Notes: generated from the letters alone by a model not told the origin. DNA of 64,000 bases from Halobacillus shinanisalinarum (GCF_022919835.1 NZ_CP095074.1:4194001-4258000), one strand, 5' to 3'. Positions 36,775 through 46,561 are shown, counted from the first letter of the stretch. Program-made: numbers and translations.

Positions 36775-37226
36775 TCCTTTAATCCTCTCTTTATTCTGAT
36801 TTCATGATTGAACCATTCTAATGAAATTATAAAGTAAAATGTAAGCGTATTCAATAAAAATTCTGAATTTTTTATATAATTACGGTACGCGAATGACAAA
36901 GTGGGAATCACCAATTATTCCTGACCTGTGTTCCTGTAACAGAAGCAGGTTGATCGATTTGGTACCAACCTGTTTGATTTTCTTCATTTCCCCAGTTTAA
37001 AGGCCCCGGCAGCCTAATTTTTAAGATGGGTTGAGTGTTTTTTCCACGGCCAATAAGCATTCATCAGCTCACGCAAATTATTGCGAGTGACCAACAAACG
37101 GTGATGGGGCGAACATAGGGGAGGCCTGAGATAGGGAAGGAGTAATGATCAGATTATCACAACTTTGCTCTTTTATTATTTTTTTAGGTTTTGTTGTCAA
37201 TGATAGAGGAGAGGGAGGTGTTTAAT
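36775..37226. other. Non-coding stretch upstream of the DUF1540 gene
   Basis: Contains CAGGTTGATCG and GGTACCAACCTG, which could pair (36955-36980), and GGGAGGCCTGAGATAGGG near 37120. No ORF or known RNA was recognised. Confidence 0.4.
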
Positions 37227-37382
37227 ATGGCTAAAGATGTACTTTGTGAGGTAAACAACTGCACATATTGGGGCGAGGGAAATGTTTGTAACGCCGATCG
37301 GATATACGTGGTTACTCACAAACAAGCAAAAGCCAGAACAACAGAGGAAACGGATTGCAAAACGTTTGAAGCAAAAAGCTAA
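37227..37382 (+). CDS. DUF1540 small Cys-containing protein
   Basis: A 51-residue protein: MAKDVLCEVNNCTYWGEGNV, then CNADRIYVV and ETDCKTFEAKS. Four cysteines in the spacing C-x4-C-x9-C-...-DCKTF are the DUF1540 pattern, possibly a metal or disulfide site. GGGAGGTG lies seven bases before the ATG at 37227, which excludes the longer frame. Small DUF1540 genes are common in Bacillaceae and Clostridia; function unknown. Confidence 0.85.
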   Translation: MAKDVLCEVNNCTYWGEGNVCNADRIYVVTHKQAKARTTEETDCKTFEAKS

Positions 37383-37418
37383 ATGATATCCGTCTCTTAT
37401 TTAACATGTGAAAATACG

Positions 37419-37453
37419 TGAATACAGCTTGTGCTGTATTCACGGTATTTTAA
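37419..37453 (+). terminator. Terminator of the DUF1540 gene
   Basis: GTGAATACAGC and GCTGTATTCAC form an 11-bp stem around TTGT, followed by GGTATTTTA. Confidence 0.8.
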
Positions 37454-37667
37454 TACATTCTCATAGTTGGTCGAGTATATATGTAATCACATTTAAAAGA
37501 AATAAGGAACAAAGTGTTAATTAGGGTGGTTCTTAGAGTGATAACTTTTCCTTCTTGTTGTAATAACAGGAATATGAGCATAAATGTTACATTGATAGAA
37601 CAGGGAGAATGAACTACATTTAAAAACAACAAATACTATATTATGTACAAGGATGTTGGAAGGGGAA

Positions 37668-37802
37668 ATGGACACAAACAAACTATATAAAAACCTTGAG
37701 AATGAATTCAAACAAAGGCTAAAGCGTGAATTAAAGGAAGTAGAGAAGGAACTCATTAAGTGGATGGTTGAACAAACCTTGCTTTATAAAAGCCAACAAT
37801 AA
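37668..37802 (+). CDS. Small charged helical protein
   Basis: A 44-residue ORF beginning MDTNKLYKNLENEFKQRLKR. AAGGGG lies just before the ATG. It is rich in Lys, Glu and Leu with heptad-like spacing, a probable single amphipathic helix. Not recognised. The upstream ~230 bases hold no other gene. Confidence 0.5.
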   Translation: MDTNKLYKNLENEFKQRLKRELKEVEKELIKWMVEQTLLYKSQQ

Positions 37803-38092
37803 TTACCGGGTCTATATAAGGCCACTCCATGATACTTGTAAAATATACAGTTAAGGTTGGATATATTATCCATCAGGTGTTGCTCCGCGATAAATTTAAT
37901 AATTCTACGATACTTTTTTGTACCGTTAGCAAGGTGAAAAGTGGATAATAATCGGACTGAGAATCTATTTTTCAAAGTAATTTCAGAGTATAATGATGAC
38001 GCTGATTGTATCAATGGGCTACATTGAATCCAATATTTCCATTAGACTAGCGCATACTATAGATGGAAACTTCCGAAGGAGAGGTCAAGTTT

Positions 38093-38779
38093 ATGTTTTT
38101 GTTTATAGGAAAGACCATTCTATTATATATCCTAACCATTGTTATCATACGAATCATGGGAAAGTCAGCCTTTGCTCAATTAACGGCTCATGATTTAGCG
38201 GGTATTTTATTTGTGGTCACATTGGCTATTGGCCCTTTGATGACAGAAAACCTTACCTACGCGATTGTAGGCCTTATTGTTGTCAGTGTACTTCATATCG
38301 CTTTTTCTAAACTTACGCTTTTCAACTGGTTAGATAAGATTTTTATCGGAGAACCAACGATCGTGATTAAACATGGGAAGCTTATTAAGGCAAACTTAAA
38401 ACGTTCTCGGTTTGCGCTAGCTGAATTGTTGTCCAGTATTCGGGAAAAAGGGTATCCAGATGTAGCCTTAATTGACTATGCCATTATAGAACCAAACGGT
38501 GAGCTTAGTATTCTTCCAAAACAAGAAGCTGCACCTGTCACCCCCAAGCAGCTAAAGATTGAAACGGTATACCAAGGGCTTCCGATTGCGGTTATCATCG
38601 AAGGGAAAATTCAACATCAAAATTTGAAACTCATCAACAAAAACGAAGAATGGTTAAAAAAAGAACTGGCATCAGCTGGTTATCCGGATCAGACCAATAT
38701 TTTCTATGGAGCCGTTCGAGATCATGACAGCTTGTTGACGATCGATACAGGTGATGGACGTGGGAAGTCCTTAACATAA
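38093..38779 (+). CDS. DUF421 membrane protein (YetF-like), second copy in window
   Basis: A 228-residue DUF421 protein: spans FLFIGKTILLYILTIVIIRI, LAGILFVVTLAIGPLM and YAIVGLIVVSVLHIAF, followed by the cytosolic domain with EPTIVIKHGKLIKANLKRSR and YAIIEPNGELSILPK. AGGAGAGG before the ATG at 38093 sets the start. Only distantly similar to the paralog at 32645-33319, so not a recent duplication. Role unknown. Confidence 0.88.
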   Translation: MFLFIGKTILLYILTIVIIRIMGKSAFAQLTAHDLAGILFVVTLAIGPLMTENLTYAIVGLIVVSVLHIAFSKLTLFNWLDKIFIGEPTIVIKHGKLIKANLKRSRFALAELLSSIREKGYPDVALIDYAIIEPNGELSILPKQEAAPVTPKQLKIETVYQGLPIAVIIEGKIQHQNLKLINKNEEWLKKELASAGYPDQTNIFYGAVRDHDSLLTIDTGDGRGKSLT

Positions 38780-39181
38780 ATCAGCCCCTTGTCTGCTTGT
38801 GGCGGAATAATCGTTGGATGCTACCTTTACCCTTTTTAAACGATAAGATGACTGAAACAGACCCCCTGAAGAGAGAAAATGATGTCATGACCACGGCTGA
38901 GTGACGTTTTTCTTGTCTAGGAATAGGTTAAATAATGCTGCGTTAAAATAGGTTACTTTGCGTGTTGTATTGCTAACGTACATAAAGCTTCAAACGGAGT
39001 CACAGTAATCACCCTAATACTAGAGTGTTCACTATAAGGGTTATCTATAGTAATGTTGAAGAAATAAGAAAAATGTGTTTGAATTTTCAGAAGAAATAAA
39101 TGGTATTTATTTTTGGAAATAAAGCTACATACATAATAGTGGTATTATATATTCAAATTCTACTTTAAAGGAGTTTTTTAT
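38780..39181. other. Non-coding stretch, no gene seen
   Basis: About 400 bases with frequent stops in all frames. A possible -10 (GGTATTATAT, near 39141) precedes the next gene. Nothing else recognised. Confidence 0.4.
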
Positions 39182-39589
39182 ATGGTTAATCTCTTCTTGG
39201 ATCAAGAGCATGAAGACTACTTTTATGGATTACGTTCAAAGATGGAGCAGGAAACTTATAAAACAAACAAAAAATACTTAAGTGTCATTTTTCTTATGGC
39301 AGCCGAAGAAGAATTATACCGTAAAGCAAACCCATATTTTGATACAACTAGAGGGGTATTTGACTCAAACAAGATGTTTGAAGAACAAGATTTTAGTGTT
39401 GGGATAGGGTTATTGGCACGTTTAGCCGTTCTCCTATTTGATAATAATGAATCGGTAACACTTTTAAAACTAATTGGTACGTTAGATGAAATAAGGTTTA
39501 AGCTTGCTCTTAATGCGATCTATTTACGTCGATTTGGTTTTATCGAATATAAAGAACAAGAAGAAAAATTAAAAATGCCAAGATCCTAA
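39182..39589 (+). CDS. Hypothetical cytoplasmic protein
   Basis: A 135-residue soluble protein, MVNLFLDQEHEDYFYGLRSK, with AAAGGAG upstream. Predominantly helical; acidic N-terminal half and basic C-terminus. The layout (short acidic N-terminus, a FSVGIGLLARLAVLLFDNNE helix, a second LIGTLDEIRFKLALNAIYLR helix) recalls small accessory proteins of integrated elements such as DUF6075, but I cannot establish this. It is the last clearly intact small gene before the decayed zone. Confidence 0.6.
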   Translation: MVNLFLDQEHEDYFYGLRSKMEQETYKTNKKYLSVIFLMAAEEELYRKANPYFDTTRGVFDSNKMFEEQDFSVGIGLLARLAVLLFDNNESVTLLKLIGTLDEIRFKLALNAIYLRRFGFIEYKEQEEKLKMPRS

Positions 39590-40231
39590 ATTAGAAAGAA
39601 TCCATATCCCTTATATGAGATACATAGTAAGATTAAACCAAATATTTAAGCAATAAAGTCACAGCATTCTTTCCTACGACGATTTAAGGGAGCTAGGAAG
39701 AAAATATCCAAATGTTATTTCGCACGAACCTATTTATGAAATTCTAAATTACTTTTGTCAACCTTTGTTCTCTCTAGGCAAACGGGAAGGTTCAGTATTG
39801 ATTTCAATAGTTGAATTTTGGAAGGTTTGTTCATCCATTTAAATAGATTTGGATAAAAATAAGTGATGACAATGCTCACATTGGGCAAACAACTTTTTAG
39901 GCATAGGTATCCCCCTTGAGTAGCTAATTTCTAGTTTATAAAAATATACCCCAATTTATTGAATTTAATCGAAGATACGGGCAAAAACACGTATGTTCTT
40001 CAAGTGGTGGAGGTAATCCGTGCCCTGTAGTAGCCTTATGTGCTTTCAGTCTAATTAGTATATTATTTCTGGCTAGTAGAAAAATGTGAAGTAATAAGAC
40101 TCGATACATAGTAGGGTTAGTCTAAAAAGCGGAGACGTACTTGGAGTAGCTCCTAATAAATGGTTACAGGTAATCTAGCTTAGAAAAGGCAATTGAGGAA
40201 CCTTCCTCCATTGCCTGGTTTCTTATATAAG
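39590..40231. other. Decayed or non-coding stretch
   Basis: No ORF with a ribosome site. Fragments of open frame occur (for example around 39660-39750) but are not recognisable. Compositionally similar to the pseudogene region that follows. Confidence 0.4.
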
Positions 40232-40888
40232 ACTACTTTGACCCAGCCATTTTTAATGGTGGTAACGACCAGCCTCTGTGCGGTCGTTGACGTGCATTTT
40301 TGTAAGACGTTGCTTACATGGTTTTTAACGGTTTTCTCACTAATATAAAGTGATTCAGAAAAAACACGGTTACTATTACCGTTGGTTCACATTCACGACG
40401 TGTAAGCAGATGAAGCGGCTTACGGAACTCTATCGGTAGGAATGGGTTCACCCCTATGTTTTCTGATAGGCGGCGATATTCTACCATTATCCCGTGGGTG
40501 ACTTTCGGGTGCAAATAGGACCCACCATCGGAGACTACTTTAATCGCTTCTATTAAGGAATCAGTATCCATTTCTTTTAACAAGTATCCTTGAGCTCCCT
40601 TTTTCAGGGCATGGGTTACGTAGTTTTGATCATCATGAATAGAAAGCATGATAATTTTTAAGTCTGGATAGCGATCTCTAATCTCTATTGTTGCTTCTAT
40701 ACCGTTAATGTTAGGCATATTTATATCCATCAAAACAATATCAGGGTTATTTTTTTCTATGAGGTCAAGCGCTTCAGGCCCGTCATCGGCTTCTGCAACG
40801 ACCCAAAGCTGGACTCAAAATCCAAAATACGCTTTACACCTTCACGAAATAGTTTATGGTCATCTATCAATATAAGACTAGTTGTCAT
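40232..40888 (-). pseudogene. degU: DegU-like response regulator, multiply frameshifted
   Basis: Starts with ATG at 40888 after AGGAGGAG and reads [20 protein letters not shown], as in DegU. After FESSFG the frame is lost (one base missing), then [20 protein letters not shown] and the Asp phosphorylation site, [20 protein letters not shown] and [19 protein letters not shown] follow. The LuxR-type HTH begins HLLTRREC, then ~9 residues (EVLQMLADG) are missing, and [20 protein letters not shown] and HVSN continue in another frame, with further shifts to TTIKNGWV. At least four lesions show true decay. DegU controls exoenzymes and motility; no degS is adjacent. Confidence 0.88.
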
Positions 40889-41490
40889 CTAGCTCTCCTC
40901 CTATTACTCCGGTGGTTGTTTATTTTTTACAAATGAAAAGGTCTCTAAATTTCTCTATCTATTTGATATCCATACCCTAACCCTATGTTTAAATTATAAA
41001 CGCTTCACTACGGTAATCATTGAAAGATTTGTATGTAAATTAAATAGTGGCCACATTCATTTGTTCAAACAGATTACACCTGTACAAACAAAATAAAATA
41101 TCAAGGTATAAAATGTACTAATTTCCGGGATTTATATGGTAGGAACTGTATTATCGTGAGTTTACGGTAAAACGTTATAAATCTTCTAACCTTACATAAC
41201 CGAACCTTTCCTCTGAAAGCAAGAAGGTTAAAAAAGTAGCCATTCATAAAACATACTAATAACACTTATTAGAATTTTTATTATGATTATTTATGTAATA
41301 TTTAGAAAATTGTTAATTTTTTTGTTATCATAAAGAAAGAACTTTTGAGTTTATTTGTTTGTGTAGAAAGTTTAGGTATCCAAAATGTAAGCGACAACAT
41401 AATGGGGGGTTAAAGAAGAATTGGCAGTAGGTTTAATCAATCACATCATTGAGGTGAGTTTTAACAAGTTGAAGAAGGGTGGATAATTTC
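40889..41490. other. AT-rich intergenic stretch
   Basis: Between the divergent degU relic and the amidohydrolase gene. Very AT-rich (especially 41230-41340). No gene or known RNA seen; the promoter of the amidohydrolase must lie here but I cannot single it out. Confidence 0.4.
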
Positions 41491-43239
41491 TTGAAAAGGA
41501 ATCTTTTAAGCGCAAAAAAAATGGTTATACTTTCTTTAGTCTTAATGTTAGCATTGGTAGGTTTTTCTATGGGAACTCTACCTAAAAAGCTTGACCCTAT
41601 TGCTCCTGACAGCATTTACTACAATGGGAAAATTATCACAATGGATTCAGATTCGTCTATAGCTGAAGCGGTGGCTGTCAAGGATGGTAAGATTATTTCA
41701 GTTGGGACGAATAAAGAAATTAGCAAATTGAAAGGACGTCATACTGAAACCGTTAATTTAAACAATAAAGTCATGTTGCCGGGTTTTATTGATGCTCACA
41801 GTCACTTACCTGGTTCAGGATCGGCTAAGCTGTTTCAAGCCGACCTACAAGGCCCACCAGTTGGAACCGTTGAAAATGTAGACGATCTCATCGCAGCGTT
41901 AAAGGAGGAAGGTAAGTCGAAATCTGAGGGGGACTGGATTCAAGGTGGGGGATATGATCAAACTTTGCTAGCAGAACAGCGCCATCCAACGAAAGAGGAT
42001 CTCGACCGGGTTTCTACAAGCCATCCTATCTGGATAAAACATGCTAACGGACACATGGGTGTTGCCAACAGTAAGGCTCTCGAGCTTGCCGGTATTAACA
42101 AAGATACTCCAGATCCACCAGGTGCTGAGATTGTCAGAGACCCGGAAACCGGTGAACCGACTGGCCTTCTTAAAGAACCAAATGCGATGCGCCTCGTTAC
42201 AAGTCTATTACCTCCGCTTACACAAGATCAAAAAATGGAAGCCGCCAAAAAGACAATGGACATTTACACGGCAGCTGGGGTCACTACTTCTGTGATCGCA
42301 CATGGTTCCAAGCAGACCATTCTGGATCTTCAAAACTGGCGGACGGAAGGCATACTACCCATCCGTATAACGTCAATGCAATCGGGTGAACTCCCAACAT
42401 TTGCTCAGAAAGGCGGTATACTAACTGGGTTCGGTAATGAATGGCTCAAAGTAGGGGCGTACGGTGAATCCGTATACGATGGGTCTATACAGGGCTATAG
42501 TGGTTATCTGAAGGAACCGTATTACAAGTTTCTAGAGGGGACAAACTATCCTGAAGACTATCGGGGATACTCGAATTACTCGAAAGAAGAGCTTTTCAGC
42601 CGTGTGAAGGAACTATATCAACAAGGATATCAGATTGCAATCCATGGTAACGGTGACCAGGCGATAGAGGACATTCTCGACGCCTACGAGGCTGCACAAA
42701 AAGAGTTTGGTAAGAGGGACGCTCGGTTACGAATTGAACATGCTCAAATGGCTACCGAAGATCAATTGCGAAGGATGAAAGAATTGGGTGTTAGCCCATC
42801 ATTCTTCGTATCGCATACCTTTTACTGGGGTGATCAGCACAGAGACATCTTCATGGGACCCGGACGGGCCGCTAATATCAGTCCTCTTAAGACAGCTACA
42901 GAGCTTGGGATTCGTTACAGTATTCATTTAGATTCGCCGGTTGTTCCAATGAGTCCGTTACAAGCTGTATGGTCTGGGGTCAACCGACTCACACGTAGTG
43001 GCAAAGTACTTGGACCGGATGAGCGGGTGGATCCTATGACTGCCCTTCGAGCGGTAACAATCGATGCAGCATGGCAAAACTTTGAGGAGGATATCAAGGG
43101 ATCTATTGAAGAAGGGAAATTTGCGGACTTCGTTATGTTAGAAAAAGATCCGTTAACAATTGATCCTACAAAAATAAAAGATATTAAAGTTCTTGAGACG
43201 ATCGTTAACGGAAAGACCGTGTATAAGAGTGAAAAGTAA
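41491..43239 (+). CDS. Secreted or membrane-anchored amidohydrolase (family 3, YtcJ-like)
   Basis: A 582-residue metal-dependent amidohydrolase. TTG at 41491 is chosen because GAAGGGTGG ends 10 bases upstream. Residues ~9-28 (MVILSLVLMLALVGFSMG) form a signal or anchor, unusual because relatives are mostly cytosolic. PGFIDAHSHLPGSG holds the HxH metal site; the carboxylated-Lys region, IAIHGNGDQAIED, RIEHAQMATEDQL and SIHLDSPVVPMSPL carry the other ligands. The C-terminal IEEGKFADFVMLEKDPLTID is the composite strand domain. Substrate unknown. It is the only large intact gene in the decayed region and is flanked by two degU relics. Confidence 0.9.
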   Translation: MKRNLLSAKKMVILSLVLMLALVGFSMGTLPKKLDPIAPDSIYYNGKIITMDSDSSIAEAVAVKDGKIISVGTNKEISKLKGRHTETVNLNNKVMLPGFIDAHSHLPGSGSAKLFQADLQGPPVGTVENVDDLIAALKEEGKSKSEGDWIQGGGYDQTLLAEQRHPTKEDLDRVSTSHPIWIKHANGHMGVANSKALELAGINKDTPDPPGAEIVRDPETGEPTGLLKEPNAMRLVTSLLPPLTQDQKMEAAKKTMDIYTAAGVTTSVIAHGSKQTILDLQNWRTEGILPIRITSMQSGELPTFAQKGGILTGFGNEWLKVGAYGESVYDGSIQGYSGYLKEPYYKFLEGTNYPEDYRGYSNYSKEELFSRVKELYQQGYQIAIHGNGDQAIEDILDAYEAAQKEFGKRDARLRIEHAQMATEDQLRRMKELGVSPSFFVSHTFYWGDQHRDIFMGPGRAANISPLKTATELGIRYSIHLDSPVVPMSPLQAVWSGVNRLTRSGKVLGPDERVDPMTALRAVTIDAAWQNFEEDIKGSIEEGKFADFVMLEKDPLTIDPTKIKDIKVLETIVNGKTVYKSEK

Positions 43240-43399
43240 TGGAGGTTTTCCCTAATAACTAGAGAGAAAGTTTTATTAAATTATTGATTTAACAGACCAA
43301 TTATTTAGTTAAAACACCAGTTGTTTATGAATGACCTGAAGGGTTAATTTATTAAAAAGAGGTAATGGAGGGAAGTTTTCTTTCATTGCCTCTTTTTTA

Positions 43400-43530
43400 T
43401 CTGTCAAACCACTTCGACCCAGTTTTTTTAGCCAGTAGATGCAATATTTCACACTCACTACGTGTGAGCAGATGAAGTGGCTTACGATACTCTTTAGTTT
43501 GGAATGAGAATGAGTTCGCACCGCCCGGGA
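43400..43530 (-). pseudogene. Second DegU-like fragment
   Basis: On the minus strand [19 protein letters not shown] corresponds to the start of the DegU/LuxR HTH and is followed directly by sequence matching the C-terminal tail of the first relic (GGTCGAAGTGGTTTGAC versus GGTCAAAGTAGTCTTAT), so the HTH core is deleted. The similarity extends into the downstream GAGGCAATG / AGGCAATGG region of both copies. Thus two related relics flank the amidohydrolase in the same orientation. Confidence 0.68.
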
Positions 43531-43552
43531 ACAGGAACGAAATGAAGTATCG

Positions 43553-43714
43553 ATTATCATGCTATCGGCTAAAGCACGTACTGATGTTAAAATTGGTGGG
43601 TTAAAATTAGGTGCTGATGATTATTTAACAAAGTCATTCGATTCACAAGAACTTGTAGCACACGTTGAAGCAGTTCTGCGGAGAACGGGACAGTTTTGTC
43701 ACAAGATTGTCTGA
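43553..43714 (+). pseudogene. OmpR-type receiver domain fragment
   Basis: Reads IIMLSAKARTDVKIGGLKLG, then ADDYLTKSFDSQELVAHVEA and VLRRTG: the last third of a response-regulator receiver, including the conserved Lys (here DYLTKSF for DYLTKPF). The phosphorylation Asp half and the DNA-binding domain are missing. Fused by deletion next to the degU fragment. Confidence 0.75.
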
Positions 43715-43799
43715 GAAGGTTTATGCATAAAACAGCGGAGAAGCTTTACTTTACGATAAGCCATAGAAGGGGTATAAAATCGATGTAACTTCCAGGATC

Positions 43800-44080
43800 T
43801 GTTTACGCTGTGGTACATATAGAAGAAGTAACGAACTTCAGCTGGAGGATGTCATTTCAATTCTACTCCGGACATTGCATCCAATTCAGTGTATTCGAGG
43901 TCATCTAACATGAGGAAAAGAAAGTGACGCACCTTCCTTTATCAGAGAGGAAGGAGTTACTGGAATCTTAATTGATGGATGTTTAGGAACAGGGAATCTT
44001 ACGTCGATATCGTAAAGCAGAATCGTTTGGAAGAAATCGTGCTCGAGCGAGCTGATTCTAAGTATTAAATCAGGAATGCT
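43800..44080 (+). pseudogene. Relic resembling ATP-dependent DNA ligase (LigD-type)
   Basis: Broken frames read FSVFEVI ... KKVTHLPLSERKELLES and, after a shift, LEEIVLERADSKY. This order recalls the ligase region V(F/D)xxxxDGKxVxxLPLxERKxLLES ... GLEGIVLKRxDSxY of DNA ligase D proteins, where the second block includes nucleotidyltransferase motif IV. Several stops and shifts are present. Assignment rests on these two short blocks only. Confidence 0.5.
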
Positions 44081-44213
44081 CAGAGGATCGCGAGAAAGAC
44101 ACTGCCCTTCGATCCACTAGTTAACCTGACTAGATCTTACAATTTAAATGAAATAAAACCTTTGTACTTGGCGGTTATCATTTCAAAAGTAGAAGTGGTT
44201 CAAAATTATTAAA

Positions 44214-44528
44214 TTGTTATCAGCAAGATATAACTTAGGTTACTCTATCCTTGTTTCACAATTTATAGACCATATAAAAAAAGAGTATGGGGATAGAAGT
44301 GTTATTAGAAGAAGTGTTAGTAGCTTTTTCAAAACACTATACTTTTTTGGGGTGTTTGATACAGTAAGCTCTGGAAATCATAAAGAATATAGGTTTGTTC
44401 AGAAACTTAGTATTAATAATGATCTCATTCCCTACGTAATCAGTGAAATAATGGTTGGAGGAAAAGGAAGAGTTCAAGTAAACATTGAGGAGATAGCAAA
44501 AGAACCATTATTAAATTTTTTGAACTAG
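44214..44528 (+). pseudogene. Fragment of an unidentified protein
   Basis: Open for 104 codons (ILVSQFIDHIKKEYGDRSVI, then SVSSFFKTLYFFGVFDTVSS and SEIMVGGKGRVQVNIEEIAK) with the frame open a little upstream (KWFKIIKLLSARYNLG) to a stop at ~44195. There is no ribosome site or proper start, so it is probably the C-terminal remainder of a larger protein. A short frame just after it (44534-44623, QYWYVYAKTSQKKIDLPR) may be a further shifted piece. Not recognised. Confidence 0.45.
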
Positions 44529-44909
44529 GAGATATGAGTTCTTTAATTAATGACTTTAATGGTCAGTATTGGTATGTTTATGCTAAAACTAGTCAAAAAA
44601 AAATTGACCTTCCTAGATAAAAGCTTTATAAATTTGAAAGGAAAAAGATAAAATGCTTCAGCATATATTATTACAACTTTTAGGAGGCTATCGAGAGAAT
44701 GTAGATTCCAAGAAGGCCTTCATTATTTTGAGGATGGTTCTACAATGTACATTTTATATTCACCTTAAAAAAATGCTTTAATACACCTATGATAATGTTC
44801 TTTTATTTTAAATAGATCCACAGTGGATCCTAGTTATTGTATTTTATTTTGACTGGGTAATGACTGGGTTTTACTCATGAATATTTATATCTTATTTATT
44901 CAACTTTTA
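44529..44909. other. Decayed or non-coding stretch
   Basis: Apart from the short frame at 44534-44623 no coding sequence is evident. ATTTTATTTTGACTGGGTAATGACTGGG near 44845 contains a small tandem repeat (TGACTGGGT twice). Confidence 0.4.
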
Positions 44910-45406
44910 GTGGAGCGCGGAAGTTGAGTAATTAACCTAACCAATGATACCTATAATCTTAAGGGATTAGCCGTTATCAATAAACGCCCAACTCCTGTGA
45001 AGGTCATAAAATCGAAAGGAGCGAAGGTTCTGAGTGGATTTTATGAATCTAAGTCAACGGTAGACTATGACGGTGTGTACAAGGGGCGAGCAATCTGTTT
45101 TGAGGCGAAGTCGACTAGGGAGAAACGGTTTCCCCTGAAAAATATACATCAGCATCAGATGGATTACTTATACCAGGCGGATCGAGCCGGAGCGCTTTGC
45201 TTCTTTCTAATCGAGTTCAGGAGGTCTTCCTTGTGCCATTTTCCGTGGTGCAGCACTATGTAGAGCACGCTAAGCTAGGTGGACGAAAGTCCATTCCCTT
45301 TGAAGACTTTAATTACTATGCAGTTGCAGAAATAAGGACAGGAAATGGGGTTCCGTTAGACTATCTACCAGTGATTGAAAAATTGATTGGGGAGGGAGCA
45401 GCATGA
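44910..45406 (+). pseudogene. recU: RecU-like Holliday junction resolvase, frameshifted
   Basis: From GTG at 44910 the sequence reads VERGS-stop-VINLTNDTYNLKGLAVINKR, then PTPVKVIKSKGAKVLSGFYE, STVDYDGVYKGRAICFEAKS and FPLKNIHQHQMDYLYQADRA. This is RecU of the phage/plasmid branch, including the catalytic Asp of VDYDG and the ExK of FEAKS. One in-frame TGA interrupts the N-terminus, and the frame shifts after FLIEF (~45210), continuing QEVFLVPFSVVQHYV ... IRTGNGVPLDYLPVIEKLI to 45406. Its end overlaps the next ORF (ATGA). Probably a leftover of a mobile element. Confidence 0.85.
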
Positions 45407-45945
45407 AGGCGATTTGCCTGGATGCTACAGGTACGTCAAGTCTTGAAGAGGGCCGTGAATATTTTGTCTTCCTAAATGGCCCTTTGGCCTTCTATGTTTC
45501 AAGGTTCGATCGGCCAACGGCTCACTTTTCCTGTGCTAAGGCAGAATTCTTCCAAGTAATTCATGAAGAGGTCATCGATGATGATCCGGAACAATTGAAT
45601 TTTGAACAATTATCTCTCTTTAACGATGTTGGACCTAATTTGCCTGAACAAGTGGATACAGACATTCAAGAACCAGATGATGATTCTAAGTATGTGCAGC
45701 TAAAAGTAATGATTCCCGAAAAGGTAATATCACCGATCGAGATTCTAGGAGTAAGGAGCAAGGAATTTACTCAAAAGCGAAAATTGTGGTCTGACTATGT
45801 TAGATGTATCCAGAGCTTTCACAAGTATTCCTGGTTTGAGTCTCAAAATCTGTTAGAGGAGCATCGAGATATAGAGCAGCCTATTGAGATAGCCATTCAT
45901 AGAAATAGTGGGTTTACACCTGAGGAAATCATTGAGTATCTGTGA
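45403..45945 (+). CDS. Hypothetical protein coupled to recU
   Basis: A 180-residue acidic protein starting MKAICLDATGTSSLEEGREY inside the last codons of recU, which suggests they were an operon. The N-terminal ~60 residues look like a small beta domain (GREYFVFLNGPLAFYVSRFD, SH3-like), then an acidic linker (SLFNDVGPNLPEQ...DDD) and a helical C-terminus with EEIIEYL. Not recognised beyond resemblance to accessory genes of phages and plasmids. It appears intact although its partner is broken. Confidence 0.6.
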   Translation: MKAICLDATGTSSLEEGREYFVFLNGPLAFYVSRFDRPTAHFSCAKAEFFQVIHEEVIDDDPEQLNFEQLSLFNDVGPNLPEQVDTDIQEPDDDSKYVQLKVMIPEKVISPIEILGVRSKEFTQKRKLWSDYVRCIQSFHKYSWFESQNLLEEHRDIEQPIEIAIHRNSGFTPEEIIEYL

Positions 45946-46262
45946 GGAGGAGCACAGAATTGAAAATGATACAGAAGACAAGGGGTAAGAGTCTCCTGTA
46001 TCAAAATTAGAAAGAAGTCTATGGCTGGTGAGGGTGTTGGATTTTTATTAAAAACCTTCACCCGTCATCTTATCCACCTGAAAAAGCAGTCCAACGTATC
46101 GATCCACATCCGCCATGATAATCATATATTAAACACCCTTTATCAGGTGATAGTTCATAGTATGTGGTTACTATAGCAAGAGCGAGGGCACAAGTCAGAC
46201 TTATTTGAAAATGAGCAAGGAAACTACAGAGTACAATATTAATACTTGTCTACTAGATTTAT

Positions 46263-46293
46263 GCGAAAAAAACCGAAGCAAATGCTTCGGTAA
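46263..46293 (-). terminator. Hairpin 1 of a repeated series
   Basis: Perfect stem CCGAAGC / GCTTCGG with loop AAAT; on the minus strand it is followed by seven T, giving a terminator geometry. It is followed on the plus strand by AACTGAGACGCAAA, a motif shared with hairpin 2. Confidence 0.55.
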
Positions 46294-46399
46294 CTGAGAC
46301 GCAAAAACCCTTGTGAATATTAGGATGAAAATTGGAGGGTGTTTAAGCACACCTAAACGGTCCTTTAAATTATCCTATGCAAATGAAAAGAATTAGGTA

Positions 46400-46442
46400 T
46401 GAAAAAAGCCGAAGCAATTTGCTTCAGCAATTGAGACAAAGC
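46400..46442 (-). terminator. Hairpin 2 of a repeated series
   Basis: GCCGAAGC / GCTTCAGC around AATTT, with TTTTTT on the minus strand. Plus-strand AATTGAGACAAAGC parallels AACTGAGACGCAAA of hairpin 1, so the two are copies of a ~35-bp unit 139 bp apart. Confidence 0.55.
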
Positions 46443-46530
46443 AGATAGTCGGGCAAGGAGGTATGTAAATCTGAGCAAAAAGCACACCTTGTGCCCATTA
46501 CTATTATAAACACTATAGTGAACAAATATA

Positions 46531-46561
46531 CAAAAAAAGCCAGGAGCGCGACCCCTGACCA
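46531..46561 (-). terminator. Hairpin 3 of a repeated series
   Basis: GCCAGGAG and CCCCTGAC form an imperfect stem around CGCGA, with seven T on the minus strand. Spaced ~130 bp from hairpin 2 and just before a small ORF. Confidence 0.5.

Noticed and set aside
44214..44528. BREX BrxA (DUF1819) homolog
   Set aside because: The general look of the fragment suggested it, but no diagnostic motif supports it and no other BREX gene is present.
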